Numbered from the stretch's first letter, positions 45,473-58,130 are shown. The stretch: 64,000 nucleotides of DNA from Mikania micrantha (GCA_009363875.1 CM018690.1:1724788-1788787), one strand, 5' to 3'. Translations and numbers: made by a program. The notes: a model not told the origin generated them from the letters alone.

Positions 45473-46662
45473 CTGAGAAGTCATGCAAAAAGATCAAGTC
45501 AACACATCATATAGTTGAGTATTTGAAAATGATTTGAAAATCCCTTTCGGTAAAGACCCTAACCTCATTAACTCCAATGTAATATCCATATCGATATGCT
45601 TATATATAGTGCATACCCCTGAGTCGAGCCTACAAGCCCGCCCAGACGCCATCCCACCACATACTAATACGCATATGACACTGTTGTTAATGATAATTAA
45701 GCATTTTTACCCTTAACACAATCCAATGATTCCTTCTGTTTGTTGTCCCTGTAATTACAATTATTTGAAATCTATGTTGACTTCATCAGTTCATCACACA
45801 ATATGACCAACCACAGTAATTGTATAAACAGTTATAAATGCTTAATTAAATAAATAAATAAACATTTAATAAAATCTAAGTCCAAATGATTGGGGCCTTG
45901 GTCAAACTCGAGTAGACTAGTCTGTCAATCTAGGTACTTAGTAGTTTGGGAATCTGTAAATATCCTCAAACATACGACCTACAAATCAAACGGTCTAGCT
46001 AGGACTTCTTGAATTGTAGGATTTATGTTTCGTCTGTTTTGGCGTATGTTATCTCTGATATTTCCCATGCTTTCCCTTGAAAATGATTTATTGATTCGTC
46101 TGATTCTGTTACAAGATGTACTTGATTCGTTGATCATAGAATACTAGATTCATTGATCAATTGTACACTTGATTCATTGTTCAACAAGCACTTGGTTTGT
46201 AGAACATTGAATACTGTCTTTGCAAAGATTGTTTCGTTTGATTCGTTGAAATCCCACACTTGTTTCGTCAAAATGTTTCGTATGATTCGTTGAACTCACC
46301 CACTTGATATGTCAAAATGTTTTGTTTGATTCATTGAAATCACCCCTTTGATTCGTCAAAATGTTTCGTTTGATTCCTTGAACTCACACACTTGTTTTGT
46401 CAAAATGTTTAGTTTGATTCGTTTGAAATGTTTTGATTCGTTGAAATGTTTAGTTTAACCCGATTATTCACTTAATTTATAAGTAAATCAGTTAGTAAAC
46501 CTGCATAAAATCTTCCAAGACATGGTCTAGGATAACATTTATATATATGTAAGACATATAAATTTAAAGGCATTTAAGTAAACACTTTAAATAAACAGTT
46601 TACGCATGCTTCTCAGCCCCGCGTTTTAAAACAAAATGTTAGAAAAGGGGCAATGAACTCAC
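45473..46662 (-). other. Predicted LTR intron of LTR X
   Basis: Minus strand: exon 46730-46663 (68 nt), donor CACAG/GTGAGTTCAT at 46662, hairpin GCCCC/GGGGC (46651-46647 with 46620-46616), acceptor GACTTCTCAG/GTGACG at 45473. The pre-acceptor site has drifted (ATACTCAAC) and pairs only weakly with the donor. A TATATATA module lies at about 45590-45680. Confidence 0.45.
46110..46450 (-). repeat. Degenerate repeat in LTR X intron
   Basis: Repeated TTTGATTCGTTGAAATC and CTTGTTTCGTCAAAATGTTT blocks, roughly 55-60 bp apart. Unlike the 72-bp repeat of LTR A, yet in the same intron position. Confidence 0.7.
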
Positions 46663-47566
46663 CTGTGTTGATGTCTAATGTACTATCACAGAATACGCAC
46701 TCTTGTTTGTAGGCTAAGTATCTTCAGTTCCTGAGTTATTTTATAAGAATTCGAATATAATAAGTACGCGTAATAGTCGTTGTGCCTAAGTCTTTGTCTT
46801 GGTGTGTGTGACTAAGTGTCTTAGTACTAAGTGCATCTAGAATATAATCTATCTTAGTTACCCTTTTTAATGATCCCAATTCCCATGGTTTATCATAATA
46901 ATTTACATTCATATTTTTAGGAATTTCGGCAGAGTTTCCTTTGTTTTATGTTTAAAATCCAGACAATTATATTGTCTTTTTATAATCAATTTCCCAATAA
47001 TTCAAATCACATTAATCTTTAAGCCAAAACATTACAATTAAATTAATAATTAAGAAGGAACCAATGACATTTATCATTGACACTTCCAATTAAAACAAAA
47101 TTTTAGAAATTATTAACTTTTAATAATTTATAATTCCTTCATTTTAGTTAAAACATCATTACTTAATGTATATTGGGCTTAATTAAACCCTATTGGGCCC
47201 ACTTTGGCCCAATTAAGTATATTTGATTCCCAATTGATTTACCAACTTCTTTTAATGAAATCTCATTACTTGAATTCCATAATGTTGGGCATGTGATGGA
47301 CTTAACTACAACCCATTGGATCCACTTAAGTCCATTGATAGTCTTTGATTGTCCCATTTAAGTCATTTAGACTCACAAGATCAAACATCATTTATCCACA
47401 TTCTATGTTATTCCCATGCAACCCACGTGGAACTTAACCCCATGCATGCACACCCATGGTTCCCTCTCATATATGTATTTGCATGTAACTCTCCCTGCAT
47501 TTCACACCTTTAAATCCCCACATACGTTAATAACTAAGTTTCATGTAACCCAAACCAGCGAACCTA

Positions 47567-48060
47567 TTAACTAAAAGGAAAGGTTCGGCCCAACTTTATC
47601 TTAGACAAACCTATGTGGTTCGTGACTTGGGTTCGGGAATAAACAGCTAGGCGAACCCTAAAGGTTCGGCTGAAAACGTGGTCTCAGGTTCACGGCCTCT
47701 ATAAGGTTAAGCATAGGGTTCGGCAACCAATGATAGTTCGCCTAAAGGTTTGTTCACAGGCTAAGGTTCGGCTGTGATTCTTAGGTTCGTGGCTATCTTA
47801 GGTTCGCTAGAGTAGAAAGGTTCGTGGTTCTAAGGTTTTATCCAAAGGTTCGGCAGCTATAGTTCGGCTAAGAATGAAATGGTTCGTGTCAGGGTTCGGT
47901 GCAGCCTTATTCAGAACCAACATGTTCGTGCCTCAGAGATATGCAGGGTTCGTTGCAGGGTGGTTCGGGTGTCATAGGTTCGCGAGGTGTCATCAGGTTC
48001 GGCTCCAGGGTTCGTGGCATCTTGGAAAGGGTTCGGCCGACCACCATTACTCACGAACCT
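47567..48060 (-). repeat. CGAACC motif array of LTR X
   Basis: About 18 GGTTCG on + (CGAACC in LTR sense), irregularly spaced. Homologous to the array at 6315-6770 but with many changes between motifs. Confidence 0.8.
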
Positions 48061-48429
48061 GTAATGAACTCCAAGTTCTTCGTTTATTTCGAATCTTAAA
48101 CTGTTGCAATTCATCCCTAACAGTTCCTAAACACATATGTCATCTTTATCTAAGTATTTTAAGTGTCTAGTATCGATGATAATAGCAAAACCATGAGACT
48201 CGTGAAAACCCTATAAAAACCGAGAATAAAATGGATTTTTACCTTAGATTTCGTGGATGAAATTTCACAATGCTTGTACTTCTGAAATCTACATGATAAG
48301 AGGAACATCTTGGCACCAAATTTGTTTGAATCCACCAAGGATTGGGCTTCCAAATCTTAGAAAGAAGATTGTTTCTTGAATGAGAACTAGAGAGAGAGAG
48401 ATAGACGAATTTTGAGTGGAAAATGAGGG

Positions 48430-48490
48430 AAAATGGTGGTGGTTATGACATTAATGTCACATTAAATGTGGGATAAAATACCCACTCGTT
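48430..48490 (-). promoter_or_regulatory. Core promoter of LTR X
   Basis: The minus strand has TATTTTAT framed by GTGGG and CCCAC (48468-48485), then a 14-bp palindrome TGACATTAATGTCA (18 bp in the copy at 5901). A CT-rich leader follows toward 48380. Confidence 0.5.
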
Positions 48491-50252
48491 CGGTTTCGCG
48501 TAAAATGTCGGTTCGCGTAGTTTTCGCAACGAGACGACACGATTTTAAAAAAAATAGAATTTAGTTAATTATTTTAGGTTGTGATTCCTAATAAATTAAC
48601 TAATATCTTCTTGTTTATTAAGTTTAAAAATTTAATTTACTGTTTAAATCGAGATGTACAGTCGTCGTGCGTATTCGTTCGAATCGTCATCCGTACGAAC
48701 ACGGCGATAACTATACCTTTCAATCTTGTTTCCTAATTATAGAATATCATTCAGAACGTTAAACTTTCAGATATATTCGTACAGATCGTCACCTATACGA
48801 ATAACCCGTCAATTTAGCATTCACGTAACAATATTCGTGTGTTTTGTTCTTTAAAGTCTCGCATACGTTTATACATAATAAATCCTAAACAAATAATCAC
48901 ATGATAGTTCTGTATTATCAGATAATTATCTAACTCAAGAACCATTGTTCTGAACTATGTTTCTGTTAAATGTTTCTGAAACTGTTCTATGACAACACAC
49001 TATGATAATGATAAATGATATGAATGTGAAACTTACTGAAATGTATAGGATTCGTACCTGTTTTACTGTTCATATACTGTAGAGATCACTGTTCTGGTGA
49101 CGGTTCCGGCACTGATGTTACATATTGCAACTATGGATACCCATTTCATCTTCACATTTGTTATTCTCATTTGTTATCCCACCTGATATTCCCATGTGTT
49201 ATGTATTCAACCCACAATGATGTATATCGAATAAAAGAATTTTGAAAGGGTATGTATTACCATGACATAAGTAATGGTAAACCCTTAATGTTTTAAATAT
49301 ATAGATTTTAATAAATCTTAACCTTTTTATTTGTTCTCTCATATGTAGAGTTTACTGGTACTCACTTCTATACTAGAAGTGACAGTCAACTCATTTAACG
49401 TATTCACACACTTGAATGTATAGAGCATAAATGGGACCACATTGTGGTCGCCACAAAGTCAACCACAATGTCTCTAATTTATCTCTATCCATTTGTAATC
49501 ACTTGTAATCCCAATGTCCTCACAACGATCTGTCACCAGCATTTTGACATGAGTGAGGGCAGTCACTTAGTCTGCCAGTCTACAGAATTAAAGGGTACAA
49601 TTACTAACAGTTTCTGTTGATTAATATCACCCATGTGGCCGTTTACCAAACCTGACTGTTCAGCCCTGTTACCGGTCATACGATACCGGCCAATTGTCAT
49701 TAAAATACGCATAATGTACCGACCACACTCGCCGGAGCTTTGTCAGACCTATGGTACCACTACGTTACCGTTGGCTTAGCCTCTGCTACTTAATGATAAA
49801 CGATATAGAAAGGGACTTAACAAAATAAATTGAATAATGGACACATAAATACAGTGATATAACGCAATCAGGCTTTCTAGTAATCAATATAATGTTATGA
49901 TCTCATTGTTATTGTCTCAATGTCATCTCATCACATTGTTATTATCCCAATGTTATTGTCTCAATGTTATGTCTCAATGTTATGATCACCGTGTTATAAG
50001 TACCTGTCTTATCACACAATGTTATCACAATTGCTTAATGATATCACGAAGTTATATTATCATGATATCATCCTTGATATCTCAAGTAAATGTGATCCAC
50101 ACTTGAATTATCCCAAATATTATAGATACAATTTTACACACAAGCATAATTATAAATATGATAACAAAAGTAAAAACCTTTATTACCTGACAATCATGCA
50201 TAATGAATTAAAGTACTAAAATCTTTAGAAAAAGAATTTAGCATGTTTCTCA

Positions 50253-50302
50253 GCCCCGCATTTAAAAATCAAAAAGATTAAAAAAGGGGCGTATGAACTC
50301 AC
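50253..50302 (-). other. Predicted splice donor with downstream hairpin, LTR Z
   Basis: Minus strand AACAAG/GTGAGTTCAT (donor at 50302), then GCCCC (50290-50286) and GGGGC (50257-50253) around a U-rich loop. The matching acceptor would be in the far piece near 5098. Confidence 0.5.
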
Positions 50303-51004
50303 CTTGTTATTGAAGTGGTTGACTAGTACTCAAGTAATGCACGCGCTCTTTTTTGTTGTAATGTGTTGATTTTCAAGACATGTGATTATTTTATTTGGTA
50401 TTCACAACTTGAAAGTATGAGTTGTAGTGTTATGTATTAACCATAAGGGTTGCTAAACTTGTTGAAATCCCTGTCATTTTGATTAGCCTTAAACCCACTT
50501 TGTAATATTAACACTTAACCATTGTAGGTTAAACTTAGTATGTTATGATATTCCTTAATTATATGTTTTGAGCTTGAGCTTGAACTTTTAACATAATGTA
50601 TGTTTTTGAAATCATTTATTCTCCTAAGTTATAACTTATACGTATGTTAAACATAGTTAGTTTCGTAAACCCTTGTTATGAGTTACCTAGTAACTAGGCA
50701 ATTTAACCATGTTATTTAGCTTAAATCCATGATGTTTTATTCTCTTTTGAAAAGGTTTATAAAACCATAACACTTTAATGAAAAGTGTTATGCTTTAAGG
50801 TTTCAAAATGTTTCAAAGATCTCATTAACATTTCATGAAACCCTAAGGGGTTTCATTCCACATTAATTAGCTTATAAGTTATTCTCTTCACTTGGGAAAC
50901 TTCACTTGGTGTTATTGTTTCTAATCATGTTTTGATTAGTAAAACGCTTGGTTTATAAGTTATACATGTTTTAGAAAGATTCAAAGGTTGTATCAATGGG
51001 CAAA

Positions 51005-51490
51005 GGCTAGTATCGATGGATTTATAATCGGTTAACACCAAGTGAAGTTTCCCATTGACACCACCTTGTTCCAATCGATCGTGTGACTTCAAATTTGATC
51101 CATATGGCTTGATTTTGAGTGTAAATTACTTGGATAACATCAACGCGCTAATATGATGGAGCTGGACTAGTATCGACAACCTAAGTTCGATGGAACACTT
51201 GAAGAACCCAAACCATGCCCTATCAATACTAACAAGTATCGACCACTGTTAGTATCGACGGTTGTTGCTTCTTCGAACCTTAGTATCGACAGCCACCCAT
51301 CCAATTGCTCTTTGACTTGGTCGACATTAGCAATATCCATGGGCATAGGAGCTGGGAATCGTCGAACTTAGCAATGTAGATGGAAAAAGTTGGCTGAAGC
51401 TGCTGAACATCATCGATACCAACTGATCTGGATTACATCCATCGATACTATCAGTTCATCCATCGATATTAATTCCTTCGATCATAGAAC
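51005..51490 (-). repeat. TCGATA motif cluster of LTR Z
   Basis: About ten ATCGA motifs in 480 bp, five as AGTATCGA on + (TCGATACT in LTR sense), irregularly spaced. It occupies the position of the CGAACC array in LTRs A and X. Two or three similar sites are in LTR Y near 55375-55435. Confidence 0.65.
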
Positions 51491-51842
51491 TTTATCCCAA
51501 CATGGTTCAAAGGCTGCGAACTCATTTTCATGTGAATCTAATGAGGTTTGATGATAGAAATTCGGTTTACAAGTCCAGTTGTCCGGGTTTAACAAAACCC
51601 TGAAAAACCGAGACTTCAACCTTCATTTTACCTTGGTTCTTGACGATTTAAGGTCCGATCCTTTGTACTTTCTTGTTGTATACATTGTAAGCTTCGATTT
51701 GATACCAAATTTGAAGACTTTGGGGAAGAAATAAAGATTATGAGTTCAAAATCTAGATAGAGGATTACAGAGAGAGTTTCAGGTTGGGATGAGAGAGAGA
51801 GAGAGGTTATTGGGAAATATAATGAGGAATTTAATGTAGTTT

Positions 51843-51857
51843 AGGGTTTTATACCCT
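51843..51857 (-). promoter_or_regulatory. Core promoter of LTR Z
   Basis: The minus strand reads AGGGT-ATAAA-ACCCT, a TATA box as the loop of a perfect 5-bp inverted repeat, followed by a CT-rich leader with repeated CTCTCTCT (about 51800-51770). Confidence 0.55.
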
Positions 51858-52879
51858 GTATAATTTCGGGTACGTTAGGGTTGTTCGGTTTCGCGTTTAC
51901 GTAATTTTAAATAAAGTGATTTTCTTTTTACACCTTTTAAAGTGGGAATGCCTAGTAAATGTTTTAAATTTCTTTTTCTTATTTTAAAGTTTCGAAATTG
52001 TTTATTTTATCAGTTTCGTCAGATCGTATCACCTTCGCGTGTATTCGTTCGAATCGTCAACCGGACGAACACGACGATGGCTTTACTTTCTATTTGGTTT
52101 TCTACTTTCCATAACGTTAAACCCACAAATATGTTTGTATGAATCGTCACCCATGCAAACACGCTGTCAGTTTATTATTTGCAAACGATATCAAATTATT
52201 GTTTTGGATTTGACATTCTCACAGACGGACACAACTAAACCTAACTGTTTTACCTCTGTTATTACTGATTTCACCTTGATTTCTCATCGTGTTATCGGCT
52301 ATCTGATTTCTGTTATTTGTGAGAATCAGATCACAACCGCACTGTTATGTCATTTGTACTTGCGATAAATTGTTATTTCACTTGAAATGTTATATTTTGT
52401 AATTTTAATTCTTATTGAAATACATACAACTGTTATAAGTTTCACAAATTTTGTTATCACATAACTGTTATTCTCATAGTAATCACACACATAGAAATGA
52501 AAGTACACATACCATACGGTTGCCGGACGGTCAAGTACTAGTTGTCTCAGCACAGATATATTTGTGCGAATCGTAATTCCCACGAATACGCTATCCGTTT
52601 AATATTCCCGAACGCTATTCGCTAATTGTTTTTTATTTGCATCCTCATAATCGTTTATGTTTCAACGTTGGTGTATTTTGTTTTACATGGCTTATTTGTT
52701 AATTGTCAGACATCAGATTCCTCGTTATCGAATAATCTTATGCCCTAACTGTTATGTTTTGGTTATACGTTTACTTGTTCGTATGAAATTTCACACTGTT
52801 ATTGACAAAACAAACTTATAAATACAAATAAGGGTTTACAAGTATCGTTTGTACATATGTCTACTCTACAAATGTTACA

Positions 52880-54067
52880 GTCTCCCCTAGTCAAGGAACT
52901 TCGTCTCGTTAACTAGCCGAAGATACTGTAAAAAGATGAGGGTACTTGAGCTTCATCTGGTCTTCCCATTCCTAGGTGAACTCTGCACCACATTTTCCTT
53001 CCCATCGCACTTTTACGACCGGAATCCGGCTACATTTAAGTTTCTTGACTACATGATCCATGATCTCTACTGGTTGTTCAACGAATTGCATGTTGTTTTG
53101 AATTCGAATGTTTTCTAATGGGATCTGAACTTCATGGTCGGCTAAGCACTTCTTGAGATTTGACACATGAAAAGTATCATGAACGTTGCTTGATTCGACC
53201 GGAAGTTTGACCTTATAGGCCAAGGGACCAATCCTCTCTAGGATTTCAAAAGATCCAACGTACCTAGGAGCAAGTTTTCCATTCTTCCCAAAACGGACAA
53301 CTCCTTTACAGGGGAAACCTTAAATAAAACTCGGTCACCAACTTGGAACTCAAGCGGTTTCCGGCGTCGATCAACATAACTATTTTGCCGATCTCTCGCG
53401 GCCTGCAGTCTTGATTGAATGATTGAGATCTTATCAGTTATTTCTGTAATGATTGCCAAAAGCGAGAAGTGAAACGACTATCACGATCGGATATGATTGA
53501 CGTTGGGGTACCAGGACGCGCAATGATCTCATCTACGTACAACGTGGAAAATTTCTCCATCTTGTCATCTTCTCGAATAGGAAGGAAATGAGCTGATTTG
53601 GTAAGTCTATCAACTATCACCCAAATTGAATCATAACCCCACGGAGTTCTAGGCAACTTGTTTATGAAATCCATGGAAATTTGTTACCATTTCCATTGAG
53701 GAAATTTGGGTTGCTGCAAAAGTCCGGAGGGTTTCTGATGTTTTGCTTTGACTTTCGAACACTTTAGACATTTCCCTACATATAGGGCAATGCCTTTCTT
53801 CATTTCAGGTCACCAATAGGACGTTCTCAAATCCTGATACATCTTATTGGCTCCCGGATGAACTGAGTTTCGCAACTTATGTGCCTCCTCGCAAATGAGG
53901 GTACACAAATCTTCTGATTTTGGAATCCGCAAGCGTCCGTTGAAGTATAAAAATCCATATGATCGAGGTTCTAGTTTACCTTGAACCCCGCAATCTAATT
54001 TCGACTTCAGTTGATTGTTTATCACAACCTGTTGTTGTGCAATACGGATGAGATCTTTCAGATTTGG
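52880..54067 (-). pseudogene. Family Z pol fragment: integrase and 3' end
   Basis: Minus-strand remnant of the same family as 1-3092 (shared HKxRxSVHPGAxKMYQDLR). From 54067 it has the zinc-finger end of integrase, then the catalytic core to SRFWQSLQK. It jumps near 53440-53450 to TEITDKISIIQ, losing about 130 residues with the catalytic E. It ends in a chromodomain-like region and, at 52880-52890, the polypurine tract (minus CTAGGGGAGA) before LTR Z. Several stops and frameshifts. Its upstream part is removed where LTR Y begins. Confidence 0.88.
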
Positions 54068-54704
54068 TGTAACATCAGTGCCGGAATCGTAGCCGAAACA
54101 GTGACTTGTACAGTAGATCAGGTATGAACTATGTATATTACATATGTATTATTATCATTTGATGTTTAATACGAAACTATTACAGATCTATTTCAGAATC
54201 ATATCATGAATCAATGGTTTAACAGTCAGAATCATCTCTGACAACACAGAATTGTTATGTGAATATTAGTTAAGATGTTATTATGTATAAACGAATGTGA
54301 GATTGTACAAAACAAAACAATAATGGATGTCGTTATGTGAATATTAAACCGACAGAGTATTCGTGTGGGTGACGATTCGCACGAATATATCTGTAAGTTT
54401 AATGTTCTGAACGATATCTAATAATTATAAAACCTTATTGGAAAGTAACATTGTCGTCGTGTTCGAACGGATGAGGATTCGTACGAATACGCGCGAAAAC
54501 GATACGATCTGATGAAACAATTAAAATAAACGTTTATGAAATTTTAAAAATAAATAAAAGATATTTAGTTAATTTATTAGGAATTACCACTTGAAAAAGT
54601 TTCAAATTTTCTATCTTTATAAAGTTACGTAATGTAACGAAAAACGCCGAAAAATGACGCGCGAAACCGAAACCGAGCGACACCGAACACACCCGAACAT
54701 ACCC

Positions 54705-54719
54705 GGGCTATAAAAGCCC
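54705..54719 (+). promoter_or_regulatory. Core promoter of LTR Y
   Basis: GGGCT-ATAAA-AGCCC: TATA as the loop of a perfect 5-bp inverted repeat, followed by a T- and CT-rich leader. Strong plant TATA context. Confidence 0.6.
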
Positions 54720-56745
54720 TTATTTTTTTTTCTTTTTCTCCTCACTTTTGCAGCCACACCTTCCTTCTTCCTCCATTTCCCGATTTCCCCTCTCTCACTA
54801 TATTTCTCAACTTAAAACCTTCATATCTCTCTCATTTCTCCACCAAATTAGACGTTCTAGCAGTCGAAACGATCGTGGGAACGAGAGGAACATAGTAGTA
54901 CAACTGATCGAAGCTGAAAACGGGCTGAGATGGTTGCAGTTTTAGAGAGAAGTTGCTGATTTTGAGGGTTTTCTACTATTCCGGCGAGGTAAGCTTCAAA
55001 TCCGTTTTTATCGCTTCAAATCAGTTAGGATCAACACTAAAACGACTGTAGAACGTGTAGATCATGTTAAGAGGAAAAAATCAAGCTTTGGGTCAACAAA
55101 AACGAAGCAAAAACGAGCTCAAACGAGCTAATTCTTTGGTTGTTACTGTTTCGGTGAGTCTCTCGCACACCAGCAATTTTTCAGTCGAATTTGGAGCTGT
55201 AAAACCCTAGTATCTTGCACTAAAATGAGTTAAGAACTTAAGTATAACAGTAGATTGATGTTTGGGTCAGTTGGGAATCGATTTGGAGTTGGATATTGGC
55301 AAAAATCAAAGGGCCAAGGGGCTGTTGAACCTGTTGTCCAACATAACAATGTCAACAGGTTTGGGGTTGGCTTCCATCGATAATAGACAAACCATGGCTG
55401 TCGATATTGAGCTAGGGGCTATAGATACTAACACCTGATCATTTTCCAAGTGATTTGAACTTGGAACCAGCTCAAACCATCAAGAATTGAGTTCGTAAGA
55501 AGGGTTTGAACATGGATTGGTCAAGTGTTAAACTATTAGGTTTTCTAAGTGTCTAAACCGGTTTTGTTGTTCACTGAAACTAAGGTTTTCAAATCAAAAC
55601 TATTCCTAAACTAACTAACACTTAAACAAATATGTTTATCAACCATTTCAGTTTAATATGGCTGAAATTGTTTGATGAAAATCATAAGTGAAGGATTAGC
55701 ATTGATAATGGTCCATAAGGATTCTTTGTTGTGATAATCGATTTTGTAATCCATCAAACTTAAGGTTTCAAATCTCAAAGTTTTATAAACTACTTTAAAC
55801 CACTAAACACATGTTTTATTAATCAGATAAGATTATTACTTATGGGTATTGTTAGATAAATCATGGAAAAAAAAAGGGTAGCAATAGTTAAGGTTCAAGG
55901 AATTTGTTACAAGGTGTAAACTAAAAACACTAATTACACAAACCTAAACTTAGTGATTTCTAAGCAAATGAACTAAGTATGTTTCATATAAAACTCAACA
56001 ATCTAAGAGTTGTTAAGTGATTTTGGGTGTCAACTCTCAACACTTAGTGACTACATGGGAGTTCAACAAAACAACTAAGTATAGAGGTGTTGATTTTGTG
56101 TGTCAACTCTCAACACTTAGTGACTACATGCATCGTATAATCAACTTAGATTGTTTAAATTGAATAATCTAAAGAGATGATATACGCAAGAATGAACAAA
56201 GAACAATGTTGTAACAAAGAACTAACAAAGGACTTGAAGTTAATCTAGTAAGATTGACTTAAGTTCTAGCAAGTTAACTAGTATTTTTCATAAAAAATAA
56301 CTTGTGTTTTATTAACATGTAATGATTTTTAATATGTAAACATAGTTTTATAAAATCCTCATAACTTGTGTTACTAAATGTTTTAATGTAACTTAAAATG
56401 ATTTATAAACTTAAACTTTTAAAATGTTTTAATGTAACTTAAAACGATTTATTTAAAAGTTGTATATCCTATTAGTATAAACCTTGTGTAAATAAGGTTT
56501 AGTTGTTATTAACTAACAGATAAGCGTTCATAGAGAGTATGTAACATAGAATAATTAGAGAAAAATCTTAGTAACACATTAGCAAGTACATAGGACACTT
56601 AGTCGTCGAGACCTAAACCCTATATACGTCAACATAAATACTTATCGTATTCGAATCATAATAAATCAACTCAGGTGCTGAAGATACATAGTCTACAATC
56701 AACGAGCGCGCATATCTTTTGTGGTTCATTTGCATAGCAATACAG

Positions 56746-57323
56746 GTGAGTTCATTCCCCCTTTTCTAAATATTTTTGTTTTATAAACGCGGGGCTAAGA
56801 AGCATGCGTAAATTATTTTCCTCGAACTATATTTTACTTAAACTGCTTTTACATCATATATGTTTTATATGTATATTTGTTATCTTAGATTCTGTCTAGG
56901 TAAACTATTTACAGGTTTTGAAAAGAATTATTTAGTCTTAAATGTTTATTTATTTACTTATTTAAGCATTTTTATTAAATGTTTCTACATTTGTTATGGT
57001 TGTTCATGTGTGTGATGAGCTTGAGAAATTAAAAGATCTTTCACGTTTTGTTGAAACTAACAAGAACTAGTGTGTTGATGACGAGGAATGAAACGCTTAA
57101 TTATCATTAACAACAATATGTTATGCGGTTTGGTATGTGGTGGGCTGGCGGTAAGCTTGACTCTACGTATGCCCTATATATAAGCATACTTGACTGGATG
57201 TCATAGGTGGTTGTTAATGAGGTTAAGATTGTCATTCGGTCAAGTTTGTACAAATTCATTTTCAAAAAAAACTATATGAACTCACCAACCATGTGTTGAC
57301 TTTATTTTTGCATGACTTCTCAG
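56746..57323 (+). other. Predicted LTR intron of LTR Y
   Basis: Donor TACAG/GTGAGTTCAT (56746), CCCC/GGGG hairpin (56757-56761 with 56791-56794), TATATATA module (57120-57200), ATGAACTCAC at 57276-57285, 38 nt before the acceptor GACTTCTCAG/GTGACG (57323). Only 578 nt. Confidence 0.5.
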
Positions 57324-57672
57324 GTGACGAACAGGTTTAATTAAGAAGTCTGTGCTTGTGACTAGGATGCCCAGATAGAGGACCTAATATTTTGGACGTG
57401 CATATTTTGAACATCATTATACATATTATTTGTACATCTTGTGAAGATACAAGATGGAATATTTATGATGTTATTAGTAGATTTACATTGTTAAATTATG
57501 AACGATACTGATGTAATTTAACTTTGTAATTCTATTTCATTTATTGCCTTCTCATTTTATATCATGTGAAATGTAACAATCTGATCACTCCGAATATCAT
57601 CTCGATATCACGCCCCGAGACCATTTCGCCCGACGGGACAGTCGATTCGGCCCGCCGGCTCGGGGTAGGACA

Positions 57673-58130
57673 ATTGTATAAGTGTCCCATCTCTCAGGCA
57701 ATGATCTGAGAAATCTGTTATTCATCTGACTATTAGTGTATTCTTGCTTAACCATTTTTAACTCAGAAATTAAACATGAGAATCGCTCAAATTGTTGAGT
57801 CAAGGATTCACCCTTTCGGTGAGAAAATGTCTCATACTGCTGAGCCAGAATTTCTCTAGTATTTGCTAAAACCTCATCGGTTCCACCAAATTGTTCTTTC
57901 AGTGCAACCCAGAGATCATGAGCAGTATCATAATGCATCAAACCAGAATAGATCTCATTCGGCAGAGCCATGGCCAGAATACCATGAGCTTTAGCATCAA
58001 TTTCAAACAGTTTAATGTCCTCATCCGAATACATATCAGCAGGTTTCGGAATCATGATCTTAGTTTCAGGATCAGTGATCGTGGGTTTATATGGTCCATG
58101 CACAACAGATTTCCAACATCCTGCGCTGTT
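57673..58130 (-). pseudogene. Copia gag capsid fragment, inverted
   Basis: Minus-strand coding remnant of a copia gag (WKSVVHGPYKP, DLWVALKEQFGG, RFLRSLPERWDTYT), like the capsid domain of Tnt1/SIRE-type elements. Codons are open from about 58130 to 57673, where LTR Y joins. The nearby copia element on + lacks exactly this part of gag, so it may be that element's own gag 5' half in inverted orientation, or a piece of another element. Confidence 0.75.

Larger units (their letters stand above)
45120..49122 (-). mobile_element. Solo LTR X (4003 bp)
   Basis: On + it runs TGTCACACCCCGAGCC…ACTGATGTTACA, flanked by TATTG (45115-45119 and 49123-49127). No internal region or primer site adjoins either end. 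Its end matches the A LTR end (GGCTCGGGGTGTGACA) and its start matches the A LTR start, so X and A are related families. It is the product of LTR-LTR recombination after insertion into LTR Z. Confidence 0.93.
49128..52879 (-). repeat. LTR Z, 5' part
   Basis: Starts (minus sense) TGTAACATTTG at 52879, directly after the polypurine tract of the pol fragment to its right. It contains a promoter (51843-51857), a TCGATA cluster (51005-51490), a donor with hairpin (50302-50253), and short TCAATGTTATTGTC repeats (49890-50050). It is interrupted by solo LTR X. The small frames in it are not convincing genes. Confidence 0.8.
54068..57672 (+). mobile_element. LTR Y, complete solo-type LTR with unmatched flanks
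   Basis: Runs TGTAACATCAGTGCCGG…GGCTCGGGGTAGGACA (3605 bp), related to LTRs A and X. The left flank is family Z pol (TTTGG) and the right flank is copia gag (ATTGT), so no target duplication is present. It contains promoter 54705-54719, a possible first donor GCGAG/GTAAGC (54989), exon 56675-56745, and intron 56746-57323. The small frame at 54748-54945 overlaps the CT-rich leader and is not supported. Confidence 0.82.
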
